Assembly: GCA_049975345.1 (NCBI GenBank)
Contig: JBNGDP010000006.1
Span: 6,393 to 70,392, forward strand
Length of the DNA: 64,000 nucleotides
Direction of reading: 5' to 3'
Source of the DNA: Oceanipulchritudo sp049975345
Lineage (GTDB): Bacteria; Verrucomicrobiota; Verrucomicrobiia; Opitutales; Oceanipulchritudinaceae
This document shows, in pieces, positions 52,058 through 61,646 of the stretch; the first letter of the stretch is position 1, and each line of letters opens with the position of its first letter. The position numbers and the translations under genes were made by a program. The notes below the pieces were generated by a model. It worked only from the letters and a program-made list of their open reading frames with translations. It made no database searches and was not told the DNA's origin.

Positions 52058-52948
52058 ATGAGCAAAAGCAACATCACCCTGATTATTGGAATCATTATCA
52101 TTGCCCTGGTTGTCATGTTCGGCAGCCGTTTTGTGAAGACGATCGAGGCCGGCCATGTCGGCGTGGCGACCCTCTTCGGGGAGGTGGTTGAAAAGCCGTA
52201 TGATTCGGGCCTCCACTTCCCGGTTAATCCGCTGTACGAATGGTTTGCCTACGACATCCGCGAAGACACCATCACCGAGCAGGCCAACGTGCCCAGCCAG
52301 GACCAGCTGCAGACGACAATTGACGTCAGCGTGCGATTCAGCATCAACGAGGCCCTGGCCCCGGTGACCTACCAGCAGTTCGGCACCAAGGAAACGCTGA
52401 TCGAGAAACAGCTGGTTCCGGCCTTGCGGTCGACCCTCCGCGAGGCGGGTAAAACCATTCCCCAGGCCGAGAACTTTTTTCTCGAGGAGACGCAGGACAG
52501 GCTCCAGCGGGACCTGATCGCTTCCCTGCGATCGGACCTTGAGCCGAAGGGACTGAATATTGACCGGGTCATGATCCGGAGCATCACCCTGCCGCCGTTC
52601 ATCATGCGGGCCATTGAAGCCAAGAAGGAGCGGGAACAGGAGGTTGAGAAGCAGAAGGCCGAGTTGGAGCGTTTTCGCACGGAGCAGCAGCAGAAAATCG
52701 CCCAGGCAACCGCCGAGCGGGAGGCGGCTGAAGAAAAGGCCAAGCAGGTCAAGGTGCTGGCGGATGCCCGGGCCTATGAAATCAAGAAGCTCAATGAGGC
52801 CATTGCCGAAAACCCGGCCTACCTGCAGATCCAGGCCATGGAGGCCCTCAAGGAGATTTCCAAGGATCCCAGTTCCAAGATTTATTTCCTGAATGGCGAC
52901 AGCCCGCAGCCCCTTCCCCTGATGAATATCGGCGATGCCTTGAAATGA
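52058..52948 (+). CDS. SPFH/Band 7 membrane-scaffold protein
   Basis: The 296-residue protein has an N-terminal membrane helix (LIIGIIIIALVVMFGSRFV), then the prohibitin/Band 7 domain (IEAGHVGVATLFGEVVEKPY to PFIMRAIEAKKEREQE), and a long coiled coil rich in Gln/Glu/Lys (EKQKAELERFRTEQQQKIAQ) typical of prohibitin-like oligomers. Such proteins form large membrane-bound rings and modulate proteases such as FtsH. Its stop overlaps the start of the sensor kinase (ATGA), so the two are coupled. Confidence 0.93.
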   Translation: MSKSNITLIIGIIIIALVVMFGSRFVKTIEAGHVGVATLFGEVVEKPYDSGLHFPVNPLYEWFAYDIREDTITEQANVPSQDQLQTTIDVSVRFSINEALAPVTYQQFGTKETLIEKQLVPALRSTLREAGKTIPQAENFFLEETQDRLQRDLIASLRSDLEPKGLNIDRVMIRSITLPPFIMRAIEAKKEREQEVEKQKAELERFRTEQQQKIAQATAEREAAEEKAKQVKVLADARAYEIKKLNEAIAENPAYLQIQAMEALKEISKDPSSKIYFLNGDSPQPLPLMNIGDALK

Positions 52949-55056
52949 GAAAAACGGCGTTCCCTCTAGCGCTGCTGGCAGCCTCCCTTCTACCGGCGGT
53001 CTTTCCGGCATCGGGGGAACAGGATGACCGTTTTGCGGACCTGGTTCATGAAATCGCGCTCATCTGCCGCGAGTCGCCGGGGGATGCATGGCCCCTCATA
53101 ACCGAGGCCGAATCCCTGATCGGGGGGAAGGATGACGGTGCGCAGCGGGTGCGCCTGCTGGCGGCGATGGCCCCGGCCCTCGCCATGCGCAAGGGCTACG
53201 CCTCCGCACGGTACCGGTTGAACAAGGCGCTGCAGCTCGCTGTCGACTCCTCCGAACCCAGGCTTCTTGTTCTGATGATCCGGATTGCCCATGCCGACCT
53301 TGCGCTGCGGCACGGGGTTCTGCGGTACGGATACCGCCAGGTGATCATGGGCCTTGAATGCATCGGATCCGACACGCCTTCCGCTCTCATCCGGGAACTG
53401 GCGGACCGGGCGATTCAGCTGGACTTGGCCCTTGGTTATCCCGGGCACGCCCATCGGATCTGGGAAGTCCTTGAGGAAACCGGAGCCTTGTCGGATCCCC
53501 ACTGGCGCCGGCGGGCCCTGCTCTTGAAAGCCTGGATCGCCACGATCGACCGGAATCCGGGCCATCTCGGCGAATGCCTCGACGCCTTTTCCAGGGAAGT
53601 CGATGAAACGCTCACGCCCCGGATGCTTGAGAACTACTGGATCCTCAAGGGGATGCAGGCCCTTCTGGAGGGACAGGCGGGTGAAGCGCAGACCTTCCTG
53701 GAACGCATTCCGGCCGCCGACGCCGAATATTCCTTCAATGGGCATTTGTATTTTATCAAGGCCCTGATGGAGTGGAACCGGGCCGCGGACGCGGCAGGGG
53801 TGGGGGAACTCCTTGAGAAATCCTCGCAGGCCTACCGGCCGGCCGGCCGGCCCGCCTTTTTTCCACTGGCCCTCGCGATGCTGATGCGCTGGGACAAACT
53901 CGGCGACCCACTTGCCCACGGGGGGCCGTTCCTGGAGGCCATGGCCGCCTATGCCTTCGACAAGGAGACTTCGGTCATCAGCGCCTACGGGTTTCTGGCC
54001 CGCTCCCAGTTGCAGGCCGAATCGGGTGAACCGCGGAGGGCCCTTTACAGCATGCGGCGCTTTGCCCGGATGGAACTTCATATCTCTTCCGTGATGGATG
54101 AACTGCACCCGTCATGGGACCGGTATCAGGGCTCGCTTTCCCGGAAAATGGCAAAATCCGGCGACCAGGCCATTGAGCTGGAGCTGTATTATTTGCTGAT
54201 CCTTCTCCTCGTTTTCCTGATTGTCATTCTCGGATTGATCCTGCGCATGCAGACCCAGCGGCATGTCAATGAACAACTCCAGCAGGCGGTTCGCACATCG
54301 AGGGACGCCCAGGAGGCCACGGACCGTGCCAACCGGCTCAAAAGCCAGTTTCTTTCCAACATCAGCCATGAGATCAAGACGCCGATGAGCGGACTGGTCG
54401 GCATGGTGAGCATCCTGGACGAACTGGTTGTCGATCCCCGCTACCGGAAATATATCGAGACCATCCGGGTCTGCAGCCGCAACCTCCTCGTCCTTATCGA
54501 CGACCTGCTCGACCTCGGACGGATGGAATCCGGGCGTCTCGAAATCGAGAAGGCCCCGTTTCATCTGATGGAGACCCTGGCTTACTGCCAGCAGATGGTG
54601 ATGCGGGAAGCGGAAAAGAAGAAGCTCGATTTCCGCATGCAGTATGATCCCGGACTCCCGGATGTCCTGATCGGGGATTCCGTCCGGCTTGCCCAGATCC
54701 TGGTCAATCTTCTCACCAACGCCATCAAGTTCACGGAGGAGGGCTCCGTGGTGGCGGATTTCAAGTTCGTGCCGACCCTTGGGCAGGCCGGGATCCTGAC
54801 AATCCGCATCACGGATTCCGGGATCGGGATCCCGTCCGAACGGCTGGGAATGGTCTTCGAGCCGTTCAATCAATTTCAACCCGAGGAAAACCGCCGGGTT
54901 GGTGGCAGCGGCCTCGGCCTCGCGATCAGCAGGAAACTGGTCGACTTGTTGGGAGGGGTGATCAATGTGGACAGCAAGGTCGGTAAGGGAACCACCTTCA
55001 CTGTTGAACTCCCCTTCCGCAAAGGGCCGCATAAACCAGAGGAAATGGATTCATGA
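52945..55056 (+). CDS. Sensor histidine kinase with TPR-like periplasmic domain
   Basis: The 703-residue product has a signal peptide followed by about 380 periplasmic residues of helical repeats (TPR-like; for example ARYRLNKALQLAVDSSEPRL), a membrane helix (YYLLILLLVFLIVILGLIL, about 413-431), HisKA with His near 475 in NISHEIKTPMSGLVG, and HATPase with NLLTNAIKFTEEG, ITDSGIGIPSE and GGSGLGLAISRKLV. There is no receiver or HTH. The start overlaps the SPFH stop and its stop overlaps btpA, both as ATGA. No cognate regulator is adjacent, so the partner is unknown. Confidence 0.9.
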   Translation: MRKTAFPLALLAASLLPAVFPASGEQDDRFADLVHEIALICRESPGDAWPLITEAESLIGGKDDGAQRVRLLAAMAPALAMRKGYASARYRLNKALQLAVDSSEPRLLVLMIRIAHADLALRHGVLRYGYRQVIMGLECIGSDTPSALIRELADRAIQLDLALGYPGHAHRIWEVLEETGALSDPHWRRRALLLKAWIATIDRNPGHLGECLDAFSREVDETLTPRMLENYWILKGMQALLEGQAGEAQTFLERIPAADAEYSFNGHLYFIKALMEWNRAADAAGVGELLEKSSQAYRPAGRPAFFPLALAMLMRWDKLGDPLAHGGPFLEAMAAYAFDKETSVISAYGFLARSQLQAESGEPRRALYSMRRFARMELHISSVMDELHPSWDRYQGSLSRKMAKSGDQAIELELYYLLILLLVFLIVILGLILRMQTQRHVNEQLQQAVRTSRDAQEATDRANRLKSQFLSNISHEIKTPMSGLVGMVSILDELVVDPRYRKYIETIRVCSRNLLVLIDDLLDLGRMESGRLEIEKAPFHLMETLAYCQQMVMREAEKKKLDFRMQYDPGLPDVLIGDSVRLAQILVNLLTNAIKFTEEGSVVADFKFVPTLGQAGILTIRITDSGIGIPSERLGMVFEPFNQFQPEENRRVGGSGLGLAISRKLVDLLGGVINVDSKVGKGTTFTVELPFRKGPHKPEEMDS

Positions 55057-55877
55057 ACAGGCCGGCGCGCCAAAGCTTTCCCGACAAGTCCCTCCTCGCC
55101 ATGGTGGGGCTCAAGCCGCTGCCCGGCGCCCCGCTGTACGGGGGGAGCGAACAGGCGGTGGTCGATGCCGCAATGGCGGATGTGGAAGCCTATTCGCGCG
55201 CCGGGGTGGATGCCATCCTGGTGGAAAACAGCGGGGATCTTCCCTACATGAAACCGCCCCTGGAGGAGGCCGCCGGACTGCTGGTTGAGCAGATCTGCGC
55301 CATGATCCGGTCGCGGTGGAAGGGCCCCCTTGGACTGCAGCTGCTGGAGGCGGCGAATGAACAAGCGCTCCGGATCGCCGCCAACTGCGCGATGGATTAT
55401 ATCCGGGTGGAGGGGTTTGTTTTCGCCCATGTCGGTGGTGCGGGCCTGATTGAAGGATGCGCCGGCCGGCTCTTGCGGCTTCGCCGGCGACTGGGAGCTG
55501 AATCCATCCGCGTGTTTGCCGATGTCCGCAAGAAACATTGCGCCCATGCCCTGACCGGTGACCTCCCCCTGAGCGAACATGTCCGGCAGGCGGATTTTTT
55601 CCGGGCCGACGGAATTGTCGTTACCGGACCGAGGACCGGCACCGAGCCGGAAACAACCGACTTGCTGGCCAGCCGCCAAGCATGCGATCTTCCCCTGCTG
55701 ATCGGGTCCGGGATGAATGCAGGGAATCTGGAGCGGTTTTTCCCCGAGGCGGACGGCTTTATCGTCGGTTCCGACTTCCGGGAAGAAGGGGCCTTCCTTG
55801 GAAAATTGTCGGCCGCGCGCCTGGAATCCTTCATGAGTGTGTTTCGGCGCTTGAAAAACGGGGAGCGCATCGGATAA
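55053..55877 (+). CDS. BtpA/SgcQ-family protein
   Basis: The 274-residue protein is a TIM-barrel of the BtpA family: KSLLAMVGLKPLPGAPLYGG at the start, AGVDAILVENSGDLPYMKPP near residue 51, RVFADVRKKHCAHALTGD near 150 and DGIVVTGPRTGTEPET near 185. BtpA was linked to photosystem I stability in cyanobacteria, while other members look like sugar-phosphate or nucleoside-related aldolases; the role here is unknown. The start overlaps the kinase stop (ATGA) and the next gene begins at the final base of its stop codon (TAATG). Confidence 0.88.
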   Translation: MNRPARQSFPDKSLLAMVGLKPLPGAPLYGGSEQAVVDAAMADVEAYSRAGVDAILVENSGDLPYMKPPLEEAAGLLVEQICAMIRSRWKGPLGLQLLEAANEQALRIAANCAMDYIRVEGFVFAHVGGAGLIEGCAGRLLRLRRRLGAESIRVFADVRKKHCAHALTGDLPLSEHVRQADFFRADGIVVTGPRTGTEPETTDLLASRQACDLPLLIGSGMNAGNLERFFPEADGFIVGSDFREEGAFLGKLSAARLESFMSVFRRLKNGERIG

Positions 55878-56533
55878 TGCGCCCCATGAGGATCAGCCTT
55901 TATTTTTCCGCCGCCCTGCTGGCGCTGGTTGCCCTGACCGGTTGCCGGGGTCGCCCCCACCCCGACCTTTTTGAACCGGGCGATATCGATGTCTGGCGCA
56001 CCGTGGCCCCCGCCGCGCAGGGGCAGGAGCAAGCCGATTCCCTTCCCCTTGTGGAGCTGCAAACAACCAAGGGAATCATCCTCATCCAGCTCTATGAGGA
56101 GCAGGCGCCTGAATCGGTGGCGAATTTCCTGGAGTATGTGGAGGACGGGTTCTTTGAGGGGACCATCTTTCACCGGATCGTCCCGGGCTTTGTCATCCAG
56201 GGGGGCGGGTTCACCCCGGATCTGGAACAAAAGCCAACGCGCGAACCCATCCTCAACGAGGCCGGGAACGGCTTGCGCAATGTCCGGGGATCCGTCGCGA
56301 TGGCCCGTACATCGGACCTGGATTCCGCCAATTCCCAATTCTTCATCAATCTCGTGGACAATGCCGCCTTGAACGGGGACGGGGTGACCGGTGGATACGC
56401 GGTCTTTGGCCGGGTCTACGAGGGAATGGACGTCGTGGATGAGATCTCCCTTGTGGAAACCGCGACCCAGGGGCGCATGGAAGGGGTTCCGGTGGATCCG
56501 GTGGTTATCCTCTCGACCCGCCGGATCCGGTAG
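55877..56533 (+). CDS. Peptidyl-prolyl cis-trans isomerase (cyclophilin) lipoprotein
   Basis: The product is 218 residues from ATG 55877, which overlaps the btpA stop. The signal peptide ends in the lipobox LVALTGC, so it is a predicted lipoprotein. The cyclophilin domain shows GTIFHRIVPGFVIQGGGFTP with the catalytic Arg in FHRI, GSVAMARTSDLDSANSQFFI and GYAVFGRVYEGMDVVDEI. It should catalyse prolyl isomerisation in the periplasm or on the outer membrane. It continues the operon run with a 24-bp gap to the methyltransferase. Confidence 0.93.
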   Translation: MRPMRISLYFSAALLALVALTGCRGRPHPDLFEPGDIDVWRTVAPAAQGQEQADSLPLVELQTTKGIILIQLYEEQAPESVANFLEYVEDGFFEGTIFHRIVPGFVIQGGGFTPDLEQKPTREPILNEAGNGLRNVRGSVAMARTSDLDSANSQFFINLVDNAALNGDGVTGGYAVFGRVYEGMDVVDEISLVETATQGRMEGVPVDPVVILSTRRIR

Positions 56534-56557
56534 CCTCGCCGGTCCACCGATCCCGTC

Positions 56558-57424
56558 ATGGAAGAAGTGCCGGTCATTCTTTTTCCGGAATGGGAGGACT
56601 ATTCGCTCCTGGATTGCGGCAGCCGCAGGAAGCTGGAGCGCTTCGGTGAGCACATCCTTGTCCGCAGTGAACCGAAGGCCTGGTGGAGCGAGGATGCCTC
56701 CCTTCCCGAGTGGCATCGGGCGGAAGCGGAAATCTCCGATGCCGGGGGAAAATGGACCCTCCATGGAAGCCCGGCCAGGAACTGGCCGATGCGCTACGGG
56801 GACCTGGTCTTCGAGGCCCGGCTGACGGACATGTCCAAGCATGTCGGGGTCTTTCCCGAGCAGGAGCCGCATTGGCGCTGGCTGGATCGCCGCCTCCGGG
56901 CCCGGGCGAAGCCGCGGGTCTTGAACCTGTTCGGTTATACCGGGGCGGCCACTCTTGTGGCCGCCGCGGCCGGAGCGGAAGTCACCCATGTCGACGGTTC
57001 GAAACCGGCCATCAACTGGGCACGCCACAACCAGGAATTGAGCGGACTCGCCGGCACTCCCGTGCGCTGGATCCTCGATGACGCCTACAAGTTCGTCGCG
57101 CGTGAGGTCCGGCGGGAACGCGTCTACGAGGCCATTCTCCTGGATCCGCCCAGTTTTGGCCGGGGTCCCAGGGGGGAGATCTGGAAAGTGGAGCAGCAGA
57201 TCGGGGCCCTGTTGGATAACATTCGCCGGATCCTTGCCCCGGAAGGCGGCATGGTGGTCCTCACCATGTACAATCTCGAGGCCTCTTCCCTCATGCTGAA
57301 AAACCTCATGGAGGAGTTTTTCCCCGCCGGGGAGCTGGAATTCGGGGAACTGGCCCTGCGGAGTTCCGGATCCGGGCGGATCCTGCCTCTTTCGCTTTTT
57401 GCCCGATGCTGCCTGCCTTCCTGA
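56558..57424 (+). CDS. SAM-dependent rRNA methyltransferase (RlmI/RlmL-like)
   Basis: The 288-residue Rossmann methyltransferase has motif I in RVLNLFGYTGAATLVAAAAG, an acidic motif II (VTHVDGSKPAINWARHNQE) and the catalytic NPPY-like LLDPPSFGRGPRGEIWKV. That arrangement matches the 23S rRNA m5C/m2G methyltransferase group. The N-terminus (about 100 residues) is a short RNA-binding region rather than a full PUA domain. The exact site is unknown. Its end overlaps the transporter gene by 19 bp. Confidence 0.8.
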   Translation: MEEVPVILFPEWEDYSLLDCGSRRKLERFGEHILVRSEPKAWWSEDASLPEWHRAEAEISDAGGKWTLHGSPARNWPMRYGDLVFEARLTDMSKHVGVFPEQEPHWRWLDRRLRARAKPRVLNLFGYTGAATLVAAAAGAEVTHVDGSKPAINWARHNQELSGLAGTPVRWILDDAYKFVAREVRRERVYEAILLDPPSFGRGPRGEIWKVEQQIGALLDNIRRILAPEGGMVVLTMYNLEASSLMLKNLMEEFFPAGELEFGELALRSSGSGRILPLSLFARCCLPS

Positions 57425-58344
57425 CCACCATTCTCTGGAGTTACTGCGTCATCGCGTCGCTTCGCTCCATTGCCCAACTGGGGGAGAACGCGGCCAACCT
57501 GGCCCGCATCCTTGTCGCCCTTGCCGCCCTCGGCCTGATGGCCCACCTCTTCGGGATGGGCCTGGGGGGAGGCGGGTTTGCTTACTTCTTTCTCAGTGGC
57601 ATGATCGGATTCGGGTTTGGCGACATCGGGATTTTTTATGCGCTGCCCCGGCTGGGCTCCCGGCTTACCCTTCTGATGGCCCAATGCATGGCCGCGCCCA
57701 TCGCCGGTCTGGCGGAATGGGCCTGGCTCGGGACGACCCTGAATGGAATCCAGGTTCTGGCCATCTGCATCATCCTTGCGGGGATTGTTTTTGCCCTTGC
57801 CCCGCGGAACATTCCCGCCGCCAACCTGCCCTCCTTTCTGGCCGGGATCCTTTTCGGTACGGTGGCGGCCCTCGGGCAGGGGCTCGGGGCCGTCCTGAGC
57901 CGAAAAGCCTACGCGGCCGCCCACGCCGCCGGGAGCTGGACGGAGCCCCGGGGAATTCTCGACAGTGTTTTCATGGGAGCGACCAGCGGATATCAGCGCC
58001 TGGTGGGAGGCGCCCTCGTGGTGGTCGTTTTCTATCTTCTCAGCCTCATGGTTTCCTCCTGGCGCACCCGGCCGAGGGGCCCCGAGGCCGGGGATCTGCC
58101 GGGCCGGAAGGTGAAATACGTTCTGTTGACCGCCGCCAGCGGGCCCGTGTTCGGGATTATTTGCTTCCAGTGGGCCCTTGCGACGACCCCCAGCGCGGTG
58201 GTGCAGCCCATTGTCGCCATGACCCCGCTGGTGGTCATGCCAATGGCCCGGTACCTCGAGGGGGACCGCCCGGACCGGCGGGCCGTTTCGGGTGCGCTCC
58301 TCAGTGTCCTGGGTGTGATCCTTCTCGCATGGGCCACCGCCTGA
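57406..58344 (+). CDS. EamA/DMT-family transporter
   Basis: The 312-residue protein has ten hydrophobic segments and two EamA-like halves (FLTTILWSYCVIASLRSIAQ..., and LLTAASGPVFGIICFQWALA...). The C-terminal half repeats the ATTPSAVVQPIVAMTPLVVM pattern of the drug/metabolite transporter superfamily. The substrate is unknown. It overlaps the methyltransferase gene and precedes purE by 52 bp, so it probably belongs to the same transcript. Confidence 0.85.
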   Translation: MLPAFLTTILWSYCVIASLRSIAQLGENAANLARILVALAALGLMAHLFGMGLGGGGFAYFFLSGMIGFGFGDIGIFYALPRLGSRLTLLMAQCMAAPIAGLAEWAWLGTTLNGIQVLAICIILAGIVFALAPRNIPAANLPSFLAGILFGTVAALGQGLGAVLSRKAYAAAHAAGSWTEPRGILDSVFMGATSGYQRLVGGALVVVVFYLLSLMVSSWRTRPRGPEAGDLPGRKVKYVLLTAASGPVFGIICFQWALATTPSAVVQPIVAMTPLVVMPMARYLEGDRPDRRAVSGALLSVLGVILLAWATA

Positions 58345-58396
58345 CCATGCGAAAGGATTTGCTCAAACGCGGATGCCTCCCATAGTCCTTGGTCGC

Positions 58397-58897
58397 ATGA
58401 AGGACAACGGCAAGGCACAGGTAGGGATCATCATGGGCAGCGTCTCCGATTGGGATACCATGAAGGAGGCGGCCGCCCTTCTGGATGAGTTGGGAATCGC
58501 CTATGAAAAATCCATTGTCAGCGCCCACCGCACGCCCCGGCGCATGGTGGAATATGCCGAAAGCGCCGCCGTCCGCGGCTTGAAGGTGATCATTGCCGGT
58601 GCCGGAGGAGCGGCCCACCTTCCCGGAATGACCGCCTCGATGACCCATCTGCCGGTGCTGGGCGTGCCGGTTCGCAGCCGCGCCCTCAGCGGGCTGGATT
58701 CGCTTTTGTCCATCGTCCAGATGCCGGCCGGTATTCCCGTGCCGACCCTCGCCATCGGGGAGGCCGGGGCGAAAAACGCCGCCCTCAGCGCCGCCGCGAT
58801 TCTGGCCCTTGCGGATGACGGGCTGCGCGGGCGCCTGATCGCCTACCGGGACGGTTTGCGCGCCACGGTGGAATCCATGGAGCTGCCGGAAGCATGA
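58397..58897 (+). CDS. purE: N5-carboxyaminoimidazole ribonucleotide mutase
   Basis: The product is 166 residues from ATG 58397; ATG 58373 would add eight residues not typical of the family. VGIIMGSVSDWDTMKEAAAL starts the chain, SIVSAHRTPRRMVEYA has the catalytic His, and AGAGGAAHLPGMTASMTHLP is the conserved Gly-rich block. It is the class I PurE mutase, paired here with purK, with ATGA overlap at its end. It rearranges N5-CAIR to CAIR in purine synthesis. Confidence 0.96.
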   Translation: MKDNGKAQVGIIMGSVSDWDTMKEAAALLDELGIAYEKSIVSAHRTPRRMVEYAESAAVRGLKVIIAGAGGAAHLPGMTASMTHLPVLGVPVRSRALSGLDSLLSIVQMPAGIPVPTLAIGEAGAKNAALSAAAILALADDGLRGRLIAYRDGLRATVESMELPEA

Positions 58898-60033
58898 GCC
58901 CGGTGGCACCAGGAGCGACGATCGGCATGCTCGGGGGCGGGCAGCTGGGACGCATGTCCATCCTTGCGGGCCGCCGGATGGGGTATCGCTTTTGCGTGCT
59001 GGAACCCAAGTCTCCCTCCGCCGCCGGAATGGTTGCCGACACGCAAATCAGGGCGCCCTATGACGATGAGGAAGCGCTTCGCGATTTCGCCTCGCGGGTG
59101 GACCTCGCCACCCTGGAATTTGAAAACATCCCCGCCCGGGCCCTCGACATCCTGACCGACCGGATTCCGGTCTATCCCGGACGCAAGGCCCTGGAGGTCT
59201 GCCAGAACCGGGCCCGTGAAAAGCGGTTTCTGCAATCATCGGGCATCCCCTGTGCCCCCTTCGCCCTGGTCAACAGCCTTGCCGAGCTGGAACAGGCCGT
59301 GGAAATCATCGGCTGCCCGGCGGTCCTGAAGACCGCGGATTCCGGGTATGACGGAAAGGGCCAGGTACGCATCGACAAGGGAATGGACCTCGAACCCGTC
59401 TGGGAGCCCTATGAAGGGCGCTCGGCCGTCCTGGAGGGCTGGGTCGATTTCATCGGCGAGTATTCCGTGATCTGCGGCCGGAACGCCTCCGGGCAGACCT
59501 GCGTTTATCCCTTGATTCAAAACACCCACCGGAACCATATCCTGCACACTTCCCTCAGTCCGGCGGGAGTGGACGAGGGCCTTGAGAAGACCGCCGGACG
59601 GCTGGCCCTGGCCATCGCCGACGGGCTGGACCTTGTGGGCCTCGTTGCCATCGAGCTGTTCCTCACCCAGGACGGGTGGGTGGTTAATGAAATGGCGCCC
59701 CGTCCGCACAATTCGGGACACCTGACCTTCGACGCCCACATGACCAGCCAGTTCGAGCAGCACATCCGCCTGGTCTGCAACCTGCATCCCGGGCTCACCC
59801 GCCAGTACCTTCCCGCCTGCATGCTCAACCTGCTGGGGGATGTCTGGAAGAACGGGTGCCCGGACTGGTCCTTCATCCTCCAGGATTCCCGGTGCAAGCT
59901 GCATCTTTACGACAAGGGGGAACCGCGACCCGGCCGCAAGATGGGCCACCTTACCTTTCTGGGAACGGACCCGCTGGATTGCCTCCACCGTGCCAACGAA
60001 TGCGGCGAGCGCCTCTACGCGACCCTGCGATGA
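58894..60033 (+). CDS. purK: N5-carboxyaminoimidazole ribonucleotide synthase
   Basis: The 379-residue ATP-grasp enzyme starts TIGMLGGGQLGRMSILAGRR. It contains PAVLKTADSGYDGKGQVRID (ATP-binding Gly-rich loop) and VNEMAPRPHNSGHLTFDAH, with the metal-binding EMAPRPHNSGH signature. It carboxylates AIR with ATP and bicarbonate. It is coupled to purE by an ATGA overlap, and its own stop overlaps the start of the next gene the same way. Confidence 0.97.
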   Translation: MSPVAPGATIGMLGGGQLGRMSILAGRRMGYRFCVLEPKSPSAAGMVADTQIRAPYDDEEALRDFASRVDLATLEFENIPARALDILTDRIPVYPGRKALEVCQNRAREKRFLQSSGIPCAPFALVNSLAELEQAVEIIGCPAVLKTADSGYDGKGQVRIDKGMDLEPVWEPYEGRSAVLEGWVDFIGEYSVICGRNASGQTCVYPLIQNTHRNHILHTSLSPAGVDEGLEKTAGRLALAIADGLDLVGLVAIELFLTQDGWVVNEMAPRPHNSGHLTFDAHMTSQFEQHIRLVCNLHPGLTRQYLPACMLNLLGDVWKNGCPDWSFILQDSRCKLHLYDKGEPRPGRKMGHLTFLGTDPLDCLHRANECGERLYATLR

Positions 60034-61646
60034 GGACCCGGACATCCTCGAATGTCGCCCGGTTCCTCGCCCGACAGGCGGGCGCGCAGCCGGAGGCCGC
60101 AGCCCTGATGGCCCCCCTGGGACGCGAAAGGGACGGTTCCATACGGTATGAAAGGGTTTCCTTCTCCGCGCTTCACGCCCAGACCGAGCAGGTGGCCCAC
60201 GCCCTGCACGGGGCCGGCCTGCGCCCCGGAATGCGCACGCTGCTGATGGTCCGGCCCGGGAGCGACCTGATCCGGTGCTGCTTCGCCCTGTTCAAGCTGG
60301 GGGCGGTTCCGGTGATCATCGATCCCGGCATGGGCCTCCGGCATTTCCTTGAATGCGTCCGGCGCACCCGGCCGGAAGCCCTCCTCGGCATTCCCCTGGC
60401 CCAACTGGTAAGCCGCGTATTCCGCAGTTCCTTCCGCAGCCTGCGGCACCGCGTTCCGGTGGGGAAGCGGTTCGCCGCATGGTATGCCGGACGGCCGGAC
60501 ACGGGGTTCCCGATCCGCGAGCCCGGGCCGGGGGAACTGGCCGCGATCCTTTTCACCTCCGGATCAACCGGTCCACCGAAAGGGGTCTGCTACGGCCACG
60601 GCGAGTTTGATGCCCAGGTCCATCTCATTCGCGAGACCTTCGCCATCGAGCCGGGAGAGGTCGACCTGCCCATGCTGCCGGTGTTCTCCCTTTTCAATCC
60701 CGCCCTCGGGATGACCACGGTGGTGCCGGAAATCAATCCCGGAAAGCCCGCCAGCGTGGAGCCGCGGAAGATTCTCCAGGCGATCGATCAGTGCGGCGTG
60801 ACCAACAGCTTCGGCGCCCCCGTGCTCTGGAAGAAGATTGCCCGCTACGCGGGGGATCACAAGCGGACCTTTCCCACGCTGCGGCGTGTTCTCATGGCCG
60901 GGGCGCCGGTTCCCCCGGATCTGGTCCGCCTGATGCGGCCGGTCTTCCCCCAAGCGCGCCTCTGGTCACCTTACGGGGCCACGGAGTGCCTGCCGGTCAG
61001 CGCCATCGACGGGGAAACCATCCTGCGCGAATCCGCGGAGAAGTCCGCCACGGGGGCCGGAACCTGTGTCGGAGGCCCTGTCGCGGGTGTGCGCATACGA
61101 ATCATTGAAATCCGCGAGGATGCGGTTCCCGCAATGGAGGATGCCCGCCCCCTGCCGCCCGGGGAGATCGGGGAGATTGTCGCCACCGGCCGCACCGTCA
61201 CCCGCTCCTACGACGCCCTGCCGGAAGCCACCGCCAGGGCCAAGATAACGGACCGGGAGGGCCGGATCTGGCACCGCATGGGCGATGCCGGTTACCTGGA
61301 CGAGGCGGGCCGACTCTGGTTTTGCGGACGCCTCTCGGAAAGGGTGCTGAGCAAGGACGGCCCGCTCTACACGGATTGTGTGGAGGGGATTTTCAACGTC
61401 CTTCCCGGGGTCAGCCGCTCCGCCCTGATCGGGCTGGGCTCCCCTCCAAACCAGGAACCGGCCATTGTCATCGAACCGGAAAAAGGGGAACGGGTGGACA
61501 GGGAAGCCGTTCTTGAACATGCCGCCCGCCATCCGTTGACATCCGCGGTGAAGCAGGTCTTTTTCAGCAGGTCCTTTCCGGTGGATGTGCGCCACAACGC
61601 CAAGATCCACCGTCTTGAACTGGCAGGAAGATTCCAGACCCGATGA
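60030..61646 (+). CDS. oleC: OleC-type beta-lactone synthetase (acyl-AMP ligase family)
   Basis: The 538-residue ANL-superfamily enzyme has the P-loop ILFTSGSTGPPKGVCYGHGE near residue 179. It has WSPYGATECLPVSAIDGE (the OleC-type YGATE(A/C)LPV block) and WHRMGDAGYLDEAGRLWFCG near 415. OleC makes a cis-beta-lactone from a 2-alkyl-3-hydroxyalkanoate in long-chain olefin biosynthesis. The start (ATGA) overlaps purK; the frame runs further upstream but inside purK. The next gene, oleD, overlaps its stop. oleA and oleB are not present in the window. Confidence 0.85.
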   Translation: MRTRTSSNVARFLARQAGAQPEAAALMAPLGRERDGSIRYERVSFSALHAQTEQVAHALHGAGLRPGMRTLLMVRPGSDLIRCCFALFKLGAVPVIIDPGMGLRHFLECVRRTRPEALLGIPLAQLVSRVFRSSFRSLRHRVPVGKRFAAWYAGRPDTGFPIREPGPGELAAILFTSGSTGPPKGVCYGHGEFDAQVHLIRETFAIEPGEVDLPMLPVFSLFNPALGMTTVVPEINPGKPASVEPRKILQAIDQCGVTNSFGAPVLWKKIARYAGDHKRTFPTLRRVLMAGAPVPPDLVRLMRPVFPQARLWSPYGATECLPVSAIDGETILRESAEKSATGAGTCVGGPVAGVRIRIIEIREDAVPAMEDARPLPPGEIGEIVATGRTVTRSYDALPEATARAKITDREGRIWHRMGDAGYLDEAGRLWFCGRLSERVLSKDGPLYTDCVEGIFNVLPGVSRSALIGLGSPPNQEPAIVIEPEKGERVDREAVLEHAARHPLTSAVKQVFFSRSFPVDVRHNAKIHRLELAGRFQTR

